From NCBI RefSeq assembly GCF_027580225.2, contig NC_073337.2, forward strand, positions 14,242,001 through 14,306,000: a stretch of DNA of 64,000 nucleotides. Reading direction: 5' to 3'. How positions within the stretch are numbered: position 1 is the stretch's first letter; each line of letters opens with the position of its first letter. The position numbers and the translations under genes are program-made. Positions 13,101 through 23,596 of the stretch are shown here, in pieces. Source of the stretch: Misgurnus anguillicaudatus (Eukaryota; Chordata; Actinopteri; Cypriniformes; Cobitidae). The notes below the pieces were generated by a model that searched no databases, was not told the origin of the DNA, and saw only the letters and a list, made by a program, of their open reading frames with translations.

Positions 13101-16100
13101 CTTGAACCTGAAATACAGCAGATACTTTTTTAGACACACATTTAGTCATTGTGAGAGCATGCACGTGTGCACAGTGAGCTTAGCATCCAAGAGAAGCTGA
13201 AAGTCTTCAGTGACTTCATCACATTCTGAATGGATTTCAAACATATTGAGAGGGAAGAGAAATGGTAGCAAAGTAATGTGGAAAAGAATACAAAAAATAG
13301 ATTCCTTGTGAATTTAGTAATTTTTCGAAGAGACTGACTGGAGGAAAGGGCGTGCTATGCAGTTGCTATGGGATTTTTAGGTCACTGCTATGAAGTAGTG
13401 TTCTGGGAAGTTGCTTACAAGTCAAAAGAGTCTCTATTATATACTGTTCTCCGGTTAATATAAAATTCATGTGTTTAGCTAAAGAAAAGAAGTCATACAT
13501 CTGGAATGTACCAAGGAGGATTAGGACCAAGCTAAAATAAAAATAAAAACATCTCGACATTGAAGTCATTTATAATGTGATATTTAAGTATGCTTTCATA
13601 AAGTCAAAATAATTGAAATTACGGGAATAAATATTGCGAGAATATAGTCAATATAACGAGAATAAAGTTGTGATATTTCGAAAATAAAGTCAATATAACG
13701 AGAATGAAGTCGTAATATTTCGAGAATAAAGTCAATATAACGAAAATAAAAACATAATATTTCAAGAATAAAGTAAATATAATGAGAATAAAGTCGTAAT
13801 ATTCGAAAATAAAGTAAATATAACAAGAATAAAGTAAATTTAGCGAGAATTAAGTCGTAATATTTCGAGAATAAAGTCAATATAACAAGAATAAAGTCGT
13901 AATATTCGAAAATAAAATAAATATAACAAGAATAAAGTAAATATAGCGAGAATTAAGTCGTAATATTTTGAGAATAAAGTCAATATAACGAGAATAAAGT
14001 CAAAATAATCGGAGAATAAAGTCAATATAATGAGAATAAAAACATAATATTTCAAGAATAAAGTCAATATAACGAGAATAAAGTCATAATATTAGAAAAT
14101 AAAGTAAATATAACAAGAATAAAGTAAATATAGCGAGAATTAAGTCGTAATATTTTGAGAATAAAGTCAATATAACAAGAATAAAGTCGTAATATTCGAA
14201 AATTAAAATAAATATAACAAGAATAAAGTAAATATAGCGAGAATTAAGTCGTAATATTTCGAGAATAAAGTCAATATAACGAGAATAAAGTCAAAATAAT
14301 CGGAGAATAAAGTCAATATAACGACAATGAAGTCATAATATTTCGAGAATAAAGTAAATATATCAAGAATAAAGTTAAAGTATTCCAGAATAAAGTAACG
14401 AGTAAAGTAAATATAATGAGAATAAAGTCATAATATTTCGAGAACAAAGTCAATATAACGAGAATGAAGTTGTAATATTTTTAGAATAATGTCAATATAA
14501 CGAGAATAAAGTCAAAATAATTCGAGAATAAAGTCAATATAACAACAATGAAGTCATAATATTTCGAGAATAAAGTCAATATAACGAAAATAAAAACATA
14601 ATATTTCAAGAATAAAGTAAATATAATGAGAATAAAGTCGTAATATTCGAAAATAAAGTAAATATAACAAGAATAAAGTAAATTTAGCGAGAATTAAGTC
14701 GTAATATTTCGAGAATAAAGTCAATATAACAAGAAAAAAGTCGTAATATTCGAAAATAAAATAAATATAACAAGAATAAAGTAAATATAGCGAGAATTAA
14801 GTCGTAATATTTCGAGAATAAAGTCAATATAACGAGAATAAAGTCAAAATAATCGGAGAATAAAGTCAATATAATAAGAATAAAAACATAATATTTCAAG
14901 AATAAAGTCAATATATCAAGAATAAAGTCGTAATATTCGAAAATTAAAATAAATATAACAAGCATAAAGTAAATATAGCGAGAATTAAGTCGTAATATTT
15001 CGAGAATAAAGTCAATATAACGAGAATAAAGTTGTAATATTTCTAGAATAATGTCAATATAACGAGAATAAAGTCAAAATAATTCGAGAATAAAGTCAAT
15101 ATAACAACAATGAAGTCGTAATATTTCGAGAATAAAGTAAATATAACAAGAATAAAGTCAAAATATTTTGAGAATAAAGTTAATATAGCGAGAATAAAGT
15201 CGTAATATTCCAGAATAAAGTACATATAACGAGTAAAGTAAATAACGAGAATAAAGTCATAATATTTTGAGAATAAAGTCAACATAACAAGAATAAAGTT
15301 GTAATATTTCAAAAATTAAAGTCAATATAACGAGAATAAAGTCTAAATATTTGAAAATAAAGTCAAAATAACAAGAATGAAGTTGTAGTATTTCTAGAAT
15401 AAAGTCAATATAACGAGAATAAAGTCATAATATTCGAAAATAAGGTAAATATAACAAGAATAAAGTAAATATAGCGAGAATTAAGTCGTAATATTTTGAT
15501 AATAAAGTCAATATAACGAGAATAAAGTTGTAATATTCGAAAATAAAATAAATATAACAAGAATAAAGTAAATATAGCGAGAATTAAGTCGTAATATTTC
15601 GAGAATAGAGTAAATATAACGAGAATAAAGTCAAAATAATCAGAGAATAAAGTCAATAAAACGACAATGAAGTCGTAATATTTCAGGAATAAAGTAAATA
15701 TATCAAGAATAAAGTTATAGTATTCCAGAATAAAGTAACGAGTAAAGTAAATATAATGAGAATAAAGTCGTAATATTTCGAGAATAAAGTCAATATAACG
15801 AGAATAAAGTCAAAATAATTTGAGAATAAAGTCAATATAACAAGAATAAAGTTGTAATATTTCAAAAATTAAAGTCAATATAACGAGAATAAAGTCTAAA
15901 TATTTGAGAATAAAGTCAATATAACAAGAATGAAGTTGTAATATTTCTAGAATAAAGTCAATATAATACAGATTTAAAGTCATAATTTTTTGAAAATAAT
16001 GTTTTATTTTTATATTAACGAGTACTAACAAGTTTCACTTTAGGCGTGTTTTCTAATGAAAGCAAGAATATAAAAGCAATTTTACTTAAGCGCAAACTTA

Positions 16101-19100
16101 ATATATTCAATTCAATTTTATTTATATAGCGCGTTTCACAATTGGTAATTGTTTCAAAGCAGCTTTACATTAATAGAAGCAGTGAAAAGCACAGAAAATC
16201 GACAGATAGCACAACATAATACACGATAGCATAAGCAGCTAAATTTGCTGCGGCTATGAATCAACATTATGAGCGAGCGTATTATTAATGTAAAGTATAG
16301 AAGAGGGTGCTAAGTTAAGCCCAAGAAGGCTGCCTCCCCGGGTTGAAAACCCCCCTAGGAGAAAAAGCCCCTAGACTTTTTAGCCGGGGAAATAAATAAA
16401 TAATATATCACAGTGTAAATACATTAAGCCACATTCAAACACCAAATTCAGCAAACATTTTATTAATAAAACACTCTGTGTACAGACAAGCAGAAGATCC
16501 CATGCAGAATAAGAACTTAAAACCCTCAAGGGCACGATTGTTTCCTTCGATGAACACCAGCACATTTTGGACTCTTCTGCTTAACAACCTTGTTGACAAT
16601 ATGCTTAAAGTGAAACTTTGCTTGTTGTATTCAGAGCTCATTTGCCTGTTTTATTAATAAGGCAGGTATGCGATTTAGTATCTGTCTTCCAGATCTGCTT
16701 GTTTACATCCCTCTAAACATGTTAATTTAAAAATATGACATTCTCAGAATATAACAACTGTATTCCTGAAACGTCACGACTTTATTCTCGTTATATTGCG
16801 ACTTTATTTTTCGTTATATTTACTTTATTTCTGAAATATTACGACTTTATTTTCATTATAATTTATTTATTTGGGCATTTTTCTCAAAAAACTACTAGTT
16901 AAATCTCACATCTCAAGATGTTTTTATTTTTTATTTAAGCTTGGGCCTAATCCTCCTTGGTAGGTATATGAGGGTGGATTATGAGATAACTTTTCCATTG
17001 ATTTTTTTGTCTCTTTACCTTTCAATTTCTTTAATGATAAATTATTTATGTACTGTAGCTCACACAGTTTCCTAAAGTTCTAAAATATTCAATAATTTGT
17101 TGTTTGTGTGTTCCTACCTGTATATCCCCAATGCCAAATTCTCTCTCTACATCATACTGGACCACAAAATCTCCCAGCATGCCATTGGTGGCAATCTTGG
17201 CTTGCTGGGCGATGTTGGGAGTGAATGTGATCTTGCAGAAGGTTTCGTTTTGTTTAATTTCCGTGGAAAGTGGTGGTCCCACATTACCTGAGGAAAGACA
17301 AGGTGTTAGCATGAGTGAGTATGAAAGTCTAAAGTTATTGTTTGTTAGAAATACCAAATATGTTAGTCCGTAGTCATATGTTTCATTCAAATATTTATCC
17401 TATCTTGGAGGCTAAACTTTGCCAAACAGTTAAATCCAGTTACAACATATTTCAGTATCAACCGAGGTATCTGATTGGATTTAGTTGGTTACCATCTGCC
17501 TTACCATTGCCATTGGAGGCTGGAGTTTTGCCATTGGAGGCTGGAGTTTTGCCATTTTTTAGTGGTAGGACTTCTAGGTAAGTAATGCGAGAGTGCTCCA
17601 CAATGGTAATAGCCACACTGAGTTTGCTGACCAACTGCATTGGCCGAATACTGGTCACATGTTTATAATAGCCCAATCGTCTCTGTAGCAGCTCTTCGTA
17701 GGTCAGGAAGAACATGGCTTTGTTGCGTCCAGGGATAGTAACCGCCATGCGAAACAACTCCATCTCACCCTCACTTGACACGGAGAGAGGTTAGAAAATA
17801 TTACTTTGAAAATACGAACATGCCAAATGAATCTCAATAGTTGACATTTTTTGAGGAAAAATAAATCTCAGCTATCTCAATTCAATGCCACTATACAATT
17901 TCCTTAATCAATTGCAGGTTTGTGAATTGCGGTAATAACAGTCTTAAGCTCAAAACATGCTCCTGTCAAAAGCAAGAATACAAACACTTCAAGCTGAAGA
18001 TTGATTTCAAGGGCTAGAAATCATTTTTGCAGAACGTATAGTTATGTATGACATAAGCCAGCAGGGACTAACAAGGCCATGCTAGTTGGCCAAACCCAAA
18101 AGCTTTTTCAGATTGCAATTCATAAAACACAAGTACACAGACCGTTCAAAAAAGTCACACCTTGGATATACTTAAGCAAATGGGTAAGACCCTCCCAGAC
18201 TGCTGTAGTTGGTCAGGTAGGTTCAGCAACTTATGTGCCCAAATATAGATTTTTGCTTCCGTGATGGCATGATCATATTCAGAGATTACAATGCCAGGAT
18301 TTATCGGGCTAAAATTGTGAAAGAGGGGTTAAGGACACATGAGACATCATTTTTACACATGGATTGGCCACCACAGAGTCCAGACCTTAATCCCATTGAG
18401 AATATTTGGGAAGAAGACTTTTAACAGCGGTCTGACTCTCCCATCATTAATAAAAAATGAATGCAACTCTGGATGGGAATAAGTGATGTGACATTGCAGA
18501 AGCTTATCGAAAGGATGCCATAGCGAAGGGTGGTCCAACAAAATATTACAGTGTGTGACTTTTTTGGACAGACAGTGTATATGTTTCTGCATTATTGCCA
18601 TTATTGTTTACATTTGTGTCTTTGTGTGGAGTATGTTTCTGGGCTTAAAATGTAATTTAAAAAAAAATTTTTTAAGCAGGTTTATCTTTACCTCTGCTCT
18701 GGTGTGTCTTTGCTCTTCGGTTTGCCATTACTTTCTCCACCTTCCTTCTTTATCTTCTTCTCTTTGGCCTTCACCTGGCTGGGAAAGACACGTCCTCCCA
18801 CAATCCTTTGCCACAATACGAATAGAGTAAAATGAATATTTTGATTAGTATCGTGGAAATAACAACATACGCACTGCCTCTTTTTTGTGCAATTATAATA
18901 TAAACTCTTTTAAAGGGTCTTATGCTGGGTACACACCAAAAGATAATCGGGCTGATTTTGGGCCGATTTCCCCCTTCCTACAATCCTAGCTATGTCCTGA
19001 TTATCTTGATGGTTCTACAGATTATCTTATCAGATTTTCCCTTGGTGTGAGGTGTGTTAAGAGTGTCCTAATCTGATCGAAAGAACGTCAGAGCCTCCCC

Positions 19101-21360
19101 GATTGTGAATCGTAAATATTAAACATGATCACAAATCCTGATGTGTGGGGGAACTCCGAGGACAAACCCGTGCACGCTCTTGAGATTATCACGTGAAACG
19201 AAACAATATCCAATCAGAAAGCGAGATGACGGAAAACTTTTCTTTTTATCCCTTGAATTTTCCGTGAAGATCATTTCAAACACTATTATTGAAATTTCTT
19301 CCTGCATATCGTCCGCCACACTAATTCGGAAGTCTCGCGAGATTTCCTGTGTTAACAGTCGAGAATCTGGTTGAAAATCTGTTTGTGTGTGGTGCGCTGT
19401 CTTTGACACATCATGGCACACCACACACTATAGGAGCAAAATGGTTAAATCTAGGTTTTTTATCCTCATGTTTGAGGTCACATTTAGGTTGTGCTTGTGG
19501 TTTGTATGTGTATATAGTTCAATACTTACATGGTAAAGTTAGAGATGTATGCAGCAGTGGGGATGTAGAACTGAAAAACTCCCTGAGTAGCAGCCGAGTG
19601 TCTATTAAACATGCTGCAGGACACTGCCGTGAAGGCATAGCGGGAGATGATGGTGGTCTGGACCGAAAGCTCCAGAATATGCGGTTTAGTCTCCTGGCAG
19701 ATGGAAGCAAGACTTATTTAAAATGTAGATGAATATTTCGAATAGTTGGTTATACGCACGTGTTATAGTTTGCAATTTGAGGTGATAAACTTTTTCAAAA
19801 ATGTATTATGATAATCATAGTTTACCACAGTCATAACATAATTATAATATTTACATGGCTCTCTGGAATGCTTGATTCTGATTGGTCATAATCACATGCT
19901 GAGATGTGTTATAATGGACAGTAAGGGATAATGTATAGGCAGCTGGTTTTGTTATTGCATAATTAAACCCTGAATTAAAACGATTTGCAGCATCTGGGTT
20001 ACCGTGTGTTATTAGTTTTAAGTGGTTGGTATCTGGGAATAACAAACATGAATATGTCACGACAGACCACTTAGAATCAAGCATTCCAACAAGCTCTTTA
20101 ATAAAAGTTGATAACACTGGTGCAGTTTAATTCTTTGAAACATATTTTAACATTTTTAAACACAAATAATTCAAAACTATTCTATCTATATAAACTACTA
20201 GTGGTGGATATTGTTTGTATGTGTCAATAATACATATCCACACATTATTTATCCACTATTCTTCATCTCATTCCAAATAAACCCATTCAGGGTGATACAG
20301 TACCTCTTATCCAGGTGGGGTTTATTGTAACAACCAGCTGGTGTACATTTTCCCTTACTTTTTACATGTTCTGGCAGGGGGGAAAGGTAGGACAATTCTA
20401 AGGGTCTACGCACTATTGAGACCCCAAAGATCAGATTAGAGTTTTATTACTAGTAACATGGGTGTGGTAGAGGTCGCAACCTCATATATTTTTTTATATG
20501 GCTTAAAATTGCTAGAGGCGCCCCTGCTCTCTGGAATACTTGATTCTGATTGGTCAGTCGCAACATTCCAATATCTGTTATCCCTGATAACAATCTGTTA
20601 ACATCCTTGTACCTCAAGTGGTACTGCTTCTTTAATGTATATAACTCTGCTTAATGTCTTATCTTATTTGTTACAAATGAACTTGGCAAAGCATTACATC
20701 AATATTTCGAGTCCACCTGTTGTGACGCACTACAAAAGACAATGAATACATGAAATGACCGACTTTTAACCATATTAGGCTACTGATAACTTCAATTGCT
20801 AATTTTGGGGTACATTTTAGTATGACAGTATCGGACAGTGAGTCTGCTCCATAGAGACTAAATCTGCAATTCGTGACAGTTTGAACAAACTCGCTTAAAA
20901 ATCTTGCCTGAAAGATAACAACAATATTTAGTCTTAGCGCGCAACCAGTAAAGTTATGGAATATTGGCAACAAACTAGTAAATGTATTCGTCTTTGTAGA
21001 CTAAATTGTGTATATTAGCTAAAAAAAATATTATTTTGACTCAAAATTATTTTGGAGTCAAAAAGCGATGGAGAGCGCGCGCATGTGTTCTTTCTTACCT
21101 TGGTTAACGTCGTTCTCAACTGGCGCGGAACCCTACGAGCAGCCTGTAGACAAAAACGAGATCGTGGTGAATTCATTCATACGTCTAAGTTCCACAATAC
21201 CATGAACATATGTGTAAAAATGCAAGAAAAGTCATACGGTGTTTAAATCCAAGTCAGAAATAGTGTCGTTTTCAAGGTCCAAATCCTGCAAAACGTCAGC
21301 ATCCTCATTTTGGCATTGAAATATCGGACACAAGAACAAGACAAGGACTATAGCTAACAT
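1108..21360 (-). CDS. itih5: Inter-alpha-trypsin inhibitor heavy chain 5, 13 coding exons
   Basis: Secreted heavy chain of the inter-alpha-inhibitor family; family members bind hyaluronan and stabilise extracellular matrix. Exons in transcript order: 21238-21360, 21099-21143, 19530-19693, 18692-18805, 17505-17773, 17118-17287, 12991-13107, 12615-12786, 11955-12267, 7887-8503, 5661-5777, 3216-3593, 1108-1415. They sum to 2907 nt, 968 residues, against about 942 in human, with phases agreeing at every junction. Residues 1-17 look like a signal peptide. The VIT domain is about 60-190 (exons 3-5), the vWA domain about 317-495 with MIDAS motif DTSAS at 322-326, and the ITI heavy-chain C-terminal domain about 700-940. 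DGDPHF lies at 703-708. ITIH5 rather than another ITIH is chosen for the KNVVFVIDTSASM and NNAAKLIDG stretches and the lysine-rich exon 4. Exon 10 ends on a weak GTGTGT donor. The 3.9-kb intron 6 holds a large repeat element. Confidence 0.95.
1613..1890. mobile_element. TTAA-flanked MITE, copy 1 (278 bp)
   Basis: Non-autonomous DNA element with terminal inverted repeats AGGAACAGTATGTA and TACATACTGTTCCT, flanked by TTAA at 1609-1612 and 1891-1894. TTAA duplications are typical of piggyBac or Kolobok transposons. Inside is a 33-bp unit repeated twice in tandem (about 1807-1872). It lies in itih5 intron 12. The second copy at 5846-6123 has exactly the same length and differs at roughly 20 positions. 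Confidence 0.85.
2225..2778. mobile_element. Degenerate foldback element with nested insertion
   Basis: The ends are imperfect inverted repeats built on 'TTCACACAG' (left, about 2235) and 'CTGTGTGAA' (right, about 2759). From about 2353 the interior holds a different repeat beginning CCGTATTTTCCGGACTATAA, with iterated 'ATAAGTCGC', running to roughly 2640. No coding capacity. It lies in itih5 intron 12. Confidence 0.55.
4383..5515. mobile_element. TTAA-flanked long-TIR element, family A copy 1
   Basis: Foldback element whose arms carry the phrase 'TTTACTCACC' plus 'ATGTCATCCAA' on the left and its inverse on the right. It is flanked by TTAA at 4379-4382 and 5516-5519. Related copies are at 9574-10484, 30045-30950 and 52942-53810. 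This copy is longer because it carries a nested TTAA-flanked element at 4882-5340. No intact coding frame. Located in itih5 intron 11. Confidence 0.75.
4882..5340. mobile_element. TTAA-flanked element nested in family A copy 1
   Basis: Termini CTCTTTTCCC and GGGGAAAGAG, flanked by TTAA at 4878-4881 and 5341-5344. Shared internal phrases occur at 34521-34913 and in 62041-63113, so this is a separate family. Its position inside the family A element shows it inserted later. Confidence 0.75.
5846..6123. mobile_element. TTAA-flanked MITE, copy 2 (278 bp)
   Basis: Same length, terminal repeats and internal 33-bp duplication as the copy at 1613-1890. Flanked by TTAA at 5842-5845 and 6124-6127, 65 bp beyond itih5 exon 11 in intron 10. 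Open frames across it on either strand are shadows of the repeat. Confidence 0.85.
6609..7376. mobile_element. Foldback element with CCGGATTCAC termini and nested insertion
   Basis: Left end GGCCGGATTCACAAAACATT and right end the inverse (GTGAATCCGGCG at about 7365), followed on both sides by AAG/CTT-rich 'TTCTTAAG' repeats. A non-homologous segment with GC-rich stretches, roughly 6667-7190, appears inserted. Lies in itih5 intron 10. No coding function seen. Confidence 0.6.
9574..10484. mobile_element. TTAA-flanked long-TIR element, family A copy 2
   Basis: About 911 bp, flanked by TTAA at 9570-9573 and 10485-10488. The two arms are inverted repeats of roughly 250 bp or more, so a transcript would fold into a long hairpin. 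Located in itih5 intron 9. The minus-strand open frame inside it is not a gene. Confidence 0.8.
10820..10980. repeat. Interspersed repeat shared with 150-300
   Basis: Shares a pattern with bases 150-300: TTATACTAC, then a 'gaatgcttgaatctgatt'-like phrase, then 'ATTATTTTC', 'CGCA', and 'CCGCATTA'. Related phrases recur at 19855-19920 and 20525-20600. Family not identified. Confidence 0.5.
12345..12600. repeat. Fragment of a dispersed element in itih5 intron 8
   Basis: The stretch from about 12352 reads 'GACTCACCCAAAAATAAAAA' then 'ATTCTTTCATCAT', matching the end of the more complete element at 52582-52908. The rest of the intron is AT-rich and featureless. Confidence 0.4.
13597..16000. repeat. 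42-bp tandem repeat array, roughly 55 units
   Basis: The unit is a dimer of two related halves: about 20 bp (GTCAATATAACGAGAATAAA) and about 22 bp (GTCGTAATATTTCGAGAATA plus AA). Units differ by substitutions and 1-2 bp indels. Because 42 is a multiple of three, long spurious minus-strand frames arise with a repeating Leu/Ile/Phe/Tyr pattern; these are not proteins. The array sits inside itih5 intron 6 and inside the foldback element at 13511-16960. Confidence 0.9.
16107..16395. repeat. Teleost interspersed repeat
   Basis: Begins TTCAATTCAATTTTATTTAT followed by ATAGCGCG, a phrase common across teleost genomes. It continues through a cytosine-rich region near 16330-16375. No coding frame. 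Nested between the tandem array and the right end of the surrounding foldback element. Confidence 0.6.
17511..17552 (-). repeat. In-frame 21-bp tandem duplication in itih5 exon 5
   Basis: Two perfect 21-bp units lie at 17511-17531 and 17532-17552. They encode GKTPASN twice in the linker after the VIT domain, so seven residues were added without a frameshift. Confidence 0.9.
18136..18577 (+). pseudogene. Internally deleted Tc1-like element with transposase remnant
   Basis: Terminal repeats share TCAAAAAAGTCACAC (left) and its inverse GTGACTTTTTTGGACAGAC (right), with TA on both sides (18134-18135 and 18578-18579). Between about 18265 and 18424 a frame reads DNARIYRAKIV and WPPQSPDLNPIENIW, matching the second Asp region and the DxxPIE glutamate region of Tc1 transposases. 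The N-terminal DNA-binding half is missing, so the copy is dead. It lies in itih5 intron 4. Confidence 0.8.
18910..19430. repeat. Probable inverted-end repeat in itih5 intron 3
   Basis: Starts near TGCTGGGTACACACCAAAAG and ends in a region rich in 'GTGTGTGGTG' / 'CACCACACAC'. The similarity of the ends is partial, so boundaries are uncertain. No gene. Confidence 0.35.
19848..20600. repeat. Two copies of a 'CTTGATTCTGATTGGTC' repeat
   Basis: GGCTCTCTGGAATGCTTGAT occurs at about 19857, and CTCTCTGGAATACTTGATTC at about 20528. Both are followed by TGATTGGTC. Related to repeats at 150-300 and 10820-10980. Located in itih5 intron 2. Confidence 0.5.
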
Positions 21361-23148
21361 TTTAAGAGATGATATTGTGTCTCTGGAGTGGCTCGAATGT
21401 ACTCCAGTGGTCGTGGAGTGGGTTCGGGGCGGTTATTGCGTCCCACCCATCTTAAGACGCAAGTAGTGAAGCGCTCGCCTGTCAACTGCAAGTGTTTGGA
21501 GGCTCAAGTGTTTCTGATGTCTAGACGCAGTAAAAGCTATTTCTCTTAAAATATTGCAACCCATCTGTATGTGTTCTGTCCTAGATTGACCCCTAATTTA
21601 CTGTTGATCTTTGGGGTGCGTTGCGCAAGACAAATCTAGTTTATAGTTGGCAACTCAAGTGTGTCTTCTGCAATTTTAGAAAATTATTTCATTTCTTTCG
21701 TTGGTTTTTATTGTAAAAAATATCGTTAATAAAATGATAGCATACAAGCTTGGACATTTTTTGGCTATTTAATTTTACGTAGTCAAGAAAAGTTTATTTT
21801 GTTTACAAGTTCTGCTTGTTTTTGACAGCTAATTTAGGGTAATATAATTTATTAGCCTAAATTACAAATAGTAATTAAAATAGAAATAAAAAAAAATGAA
21901 TCCAATATTTCAAACGTATGTTTGCTCTGTAAGCTTGAGTGCATGTAACCATACCAAATCAGGTTCAATAAGTTTACATGGTGCTGCCATCTAGTGGTTG
22001 GTTTAGGTTACCTAAACTGAGCTATTGTTTCTGTACTAGTTTTGTTTAATTACGGTAATCAGATCTTACAGTAGTAAGTCATCATCTTGTAATTTGTATG
22101 TGTATGAATCTCCTTTATATTTATTGAATAAAACTTGTCTCTTTGAAGCATTTCATGCCTCCAATTACGTTAAGTCTGTTGGCATCACTCACATCCCAGT
22201 TGTTCTTAACCACCTGCACCTCAGCAGTATTAACACATTGAATTAACAATGTATCAGAATGACACAGAGTACCCTTTTATGCTGCATGAGAATACACCCG
22301 GAGACACATTTGGCAATTTTCAATGAGGGCATTATTCAAGTATGTTGTGATAACTCTTAAACTGACACAAAAAATCCTCAAAATGGTGTTAGGTGTCATC
22401 CAAGAAGTACCATTATTTAATTGTTATATTAATTTCAAAACCGACAATGGTCCCAAAATAGCTATATAGCCATATGGATTGACAACCTTAATAGGCTAGA
22501 TTTGCAACCCTGTTGGCTATTCTGGCATAGCTTAATCTTATTTATTATTTATTTCCTTTTTATTTGTTTGTTTAATTTTGATGTTTTATTATAACAAAAT
22601 TACACAAGCCGTTTGAAACTGTATTTATTATATGTCCCACATTTTGGTTACAGGTTTTTGGAAAAATAAGTTTAATGCAAAAGAAATAAAAAACAGCTTA
22701 AATAATGTATACCTTATTAAAACTTAAACACCCCCTTTAACTGAAATTTTGTTGAAATAAAGAAAAGGGCCTTATTTTGCACTCTATTAAACAATATACT
22801 GAAACCAAAAGTCATTTAAACTTATTTTTAAACAAACAAAAAAAATCTTAATTTTATTCTTTGAACAAATTTAAATGTATACAAAACATTATTATTTTGC
22901 CAACTCGTCTACAAAAGAATGTTATATGCGCCATCCCTTTTCAGTACTGTGTTTGCTCTTCTGCTGGTCAGGTTTCAAAGGTTCCTTTCTCTGTTTTTTT
23001 GGTTATGTGGGGCACAACAAATATTGACGGGGCTCAGAGGTCTACTTGACAGCACAGGCTGATCATTTAGGCTCAGTGAGTTTGTGTTTGCATGTGGATT
23101 GTGCCTGCCATTTTTTATACTGAGAGAATTCATATCTGACTTCTTTCC
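21361..23148. promoter_or_regulatory. Divergent intergenic region between itih5 and itih2
   Basis: 1,788 bp separate the two start codons, which face away from each other. A TATA-like TTTTTTATACTG lies at about 23111-23122, roughly 30 bp before the itih2 start, which would imply a very short 5' UTR. No clear CpG-rich core or open reading frame of interest is visible. Confidence 0.4.
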
Positions 23149-23558
23149 ATGAAGCCTCCGGTTCTTCTACTTTGTGTCCTGCTCTTTTGTCAGAGCTGGG
23201 CTTTTGAGTTTGTCATCGATGGAGAGTGGGAAAGTCAATTGGTAAGACTAAAAGTAAAAAAAAATGTAAAGTGTGTATGCAGCCAAAGATGGTGGGTTGA
23301 TAAGTTATATTCTCTTTCTATTAATGTGTTAGTCAGGTTCGTTGGATCAGTATCACCAATCTGGAAGACACAGGGTAAGTTTTCATATTTAAAATACATT
23401 TATGCATTCGGCAAACAAGTTGGAATATATTTTGGCAGTATGTGCATTTCTTGGGAATCAAACCTGTGATCTTTGCATTGTCTAGCACACTACCAGCTAA
23501 AGGAACAATTATTCAATATCCATATGAAACTAAGAAGAAGATGTGAAATTGAGCCGTT

Positions 23559-23596
<38 letters not shown>

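Larger units (their letters stand above)
13511..16960. mobile_element. TA-flanked foldback element holding a giant minisatellite
   Basis: The left end begins CCAAGGAGGATTAGGACCAA at 13511 and the right end is its inverse, finishing CCTAATCCTCCTTGG at 16960. TA dinucleotides flank both sides (13509-13510, 16961-16962). The inverted similarity continues for about 50 bp through AAATAAAAACATCT. Between the ends are a tandem array of about 2.4 kb, a nested teleost repeat at 16107-16395, and a short stretch of the same array unit in inverted orientation at about 16774-16860. A TA duplication suggests a Tc1/mariner-type non-autonomous element. It occupies most of itih5 intron 6. No transposase is present. 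Confidence 0.7.

Noticed and set aside
13597..15995. A series of minus-strand open frames rich in Leu, Ile, Phe and Tyr resembling membrane proteins
   Set aside because: They are produced by the 42-bp tandem repeat, whose period is a multiple of three. No start context, splice sites or family similarity.
13597..16000. Regular repeats that might suggest a CRISPR array
   Set aside because: There are no unique spacers between repeats, units vary, and the host is a vertebrate.
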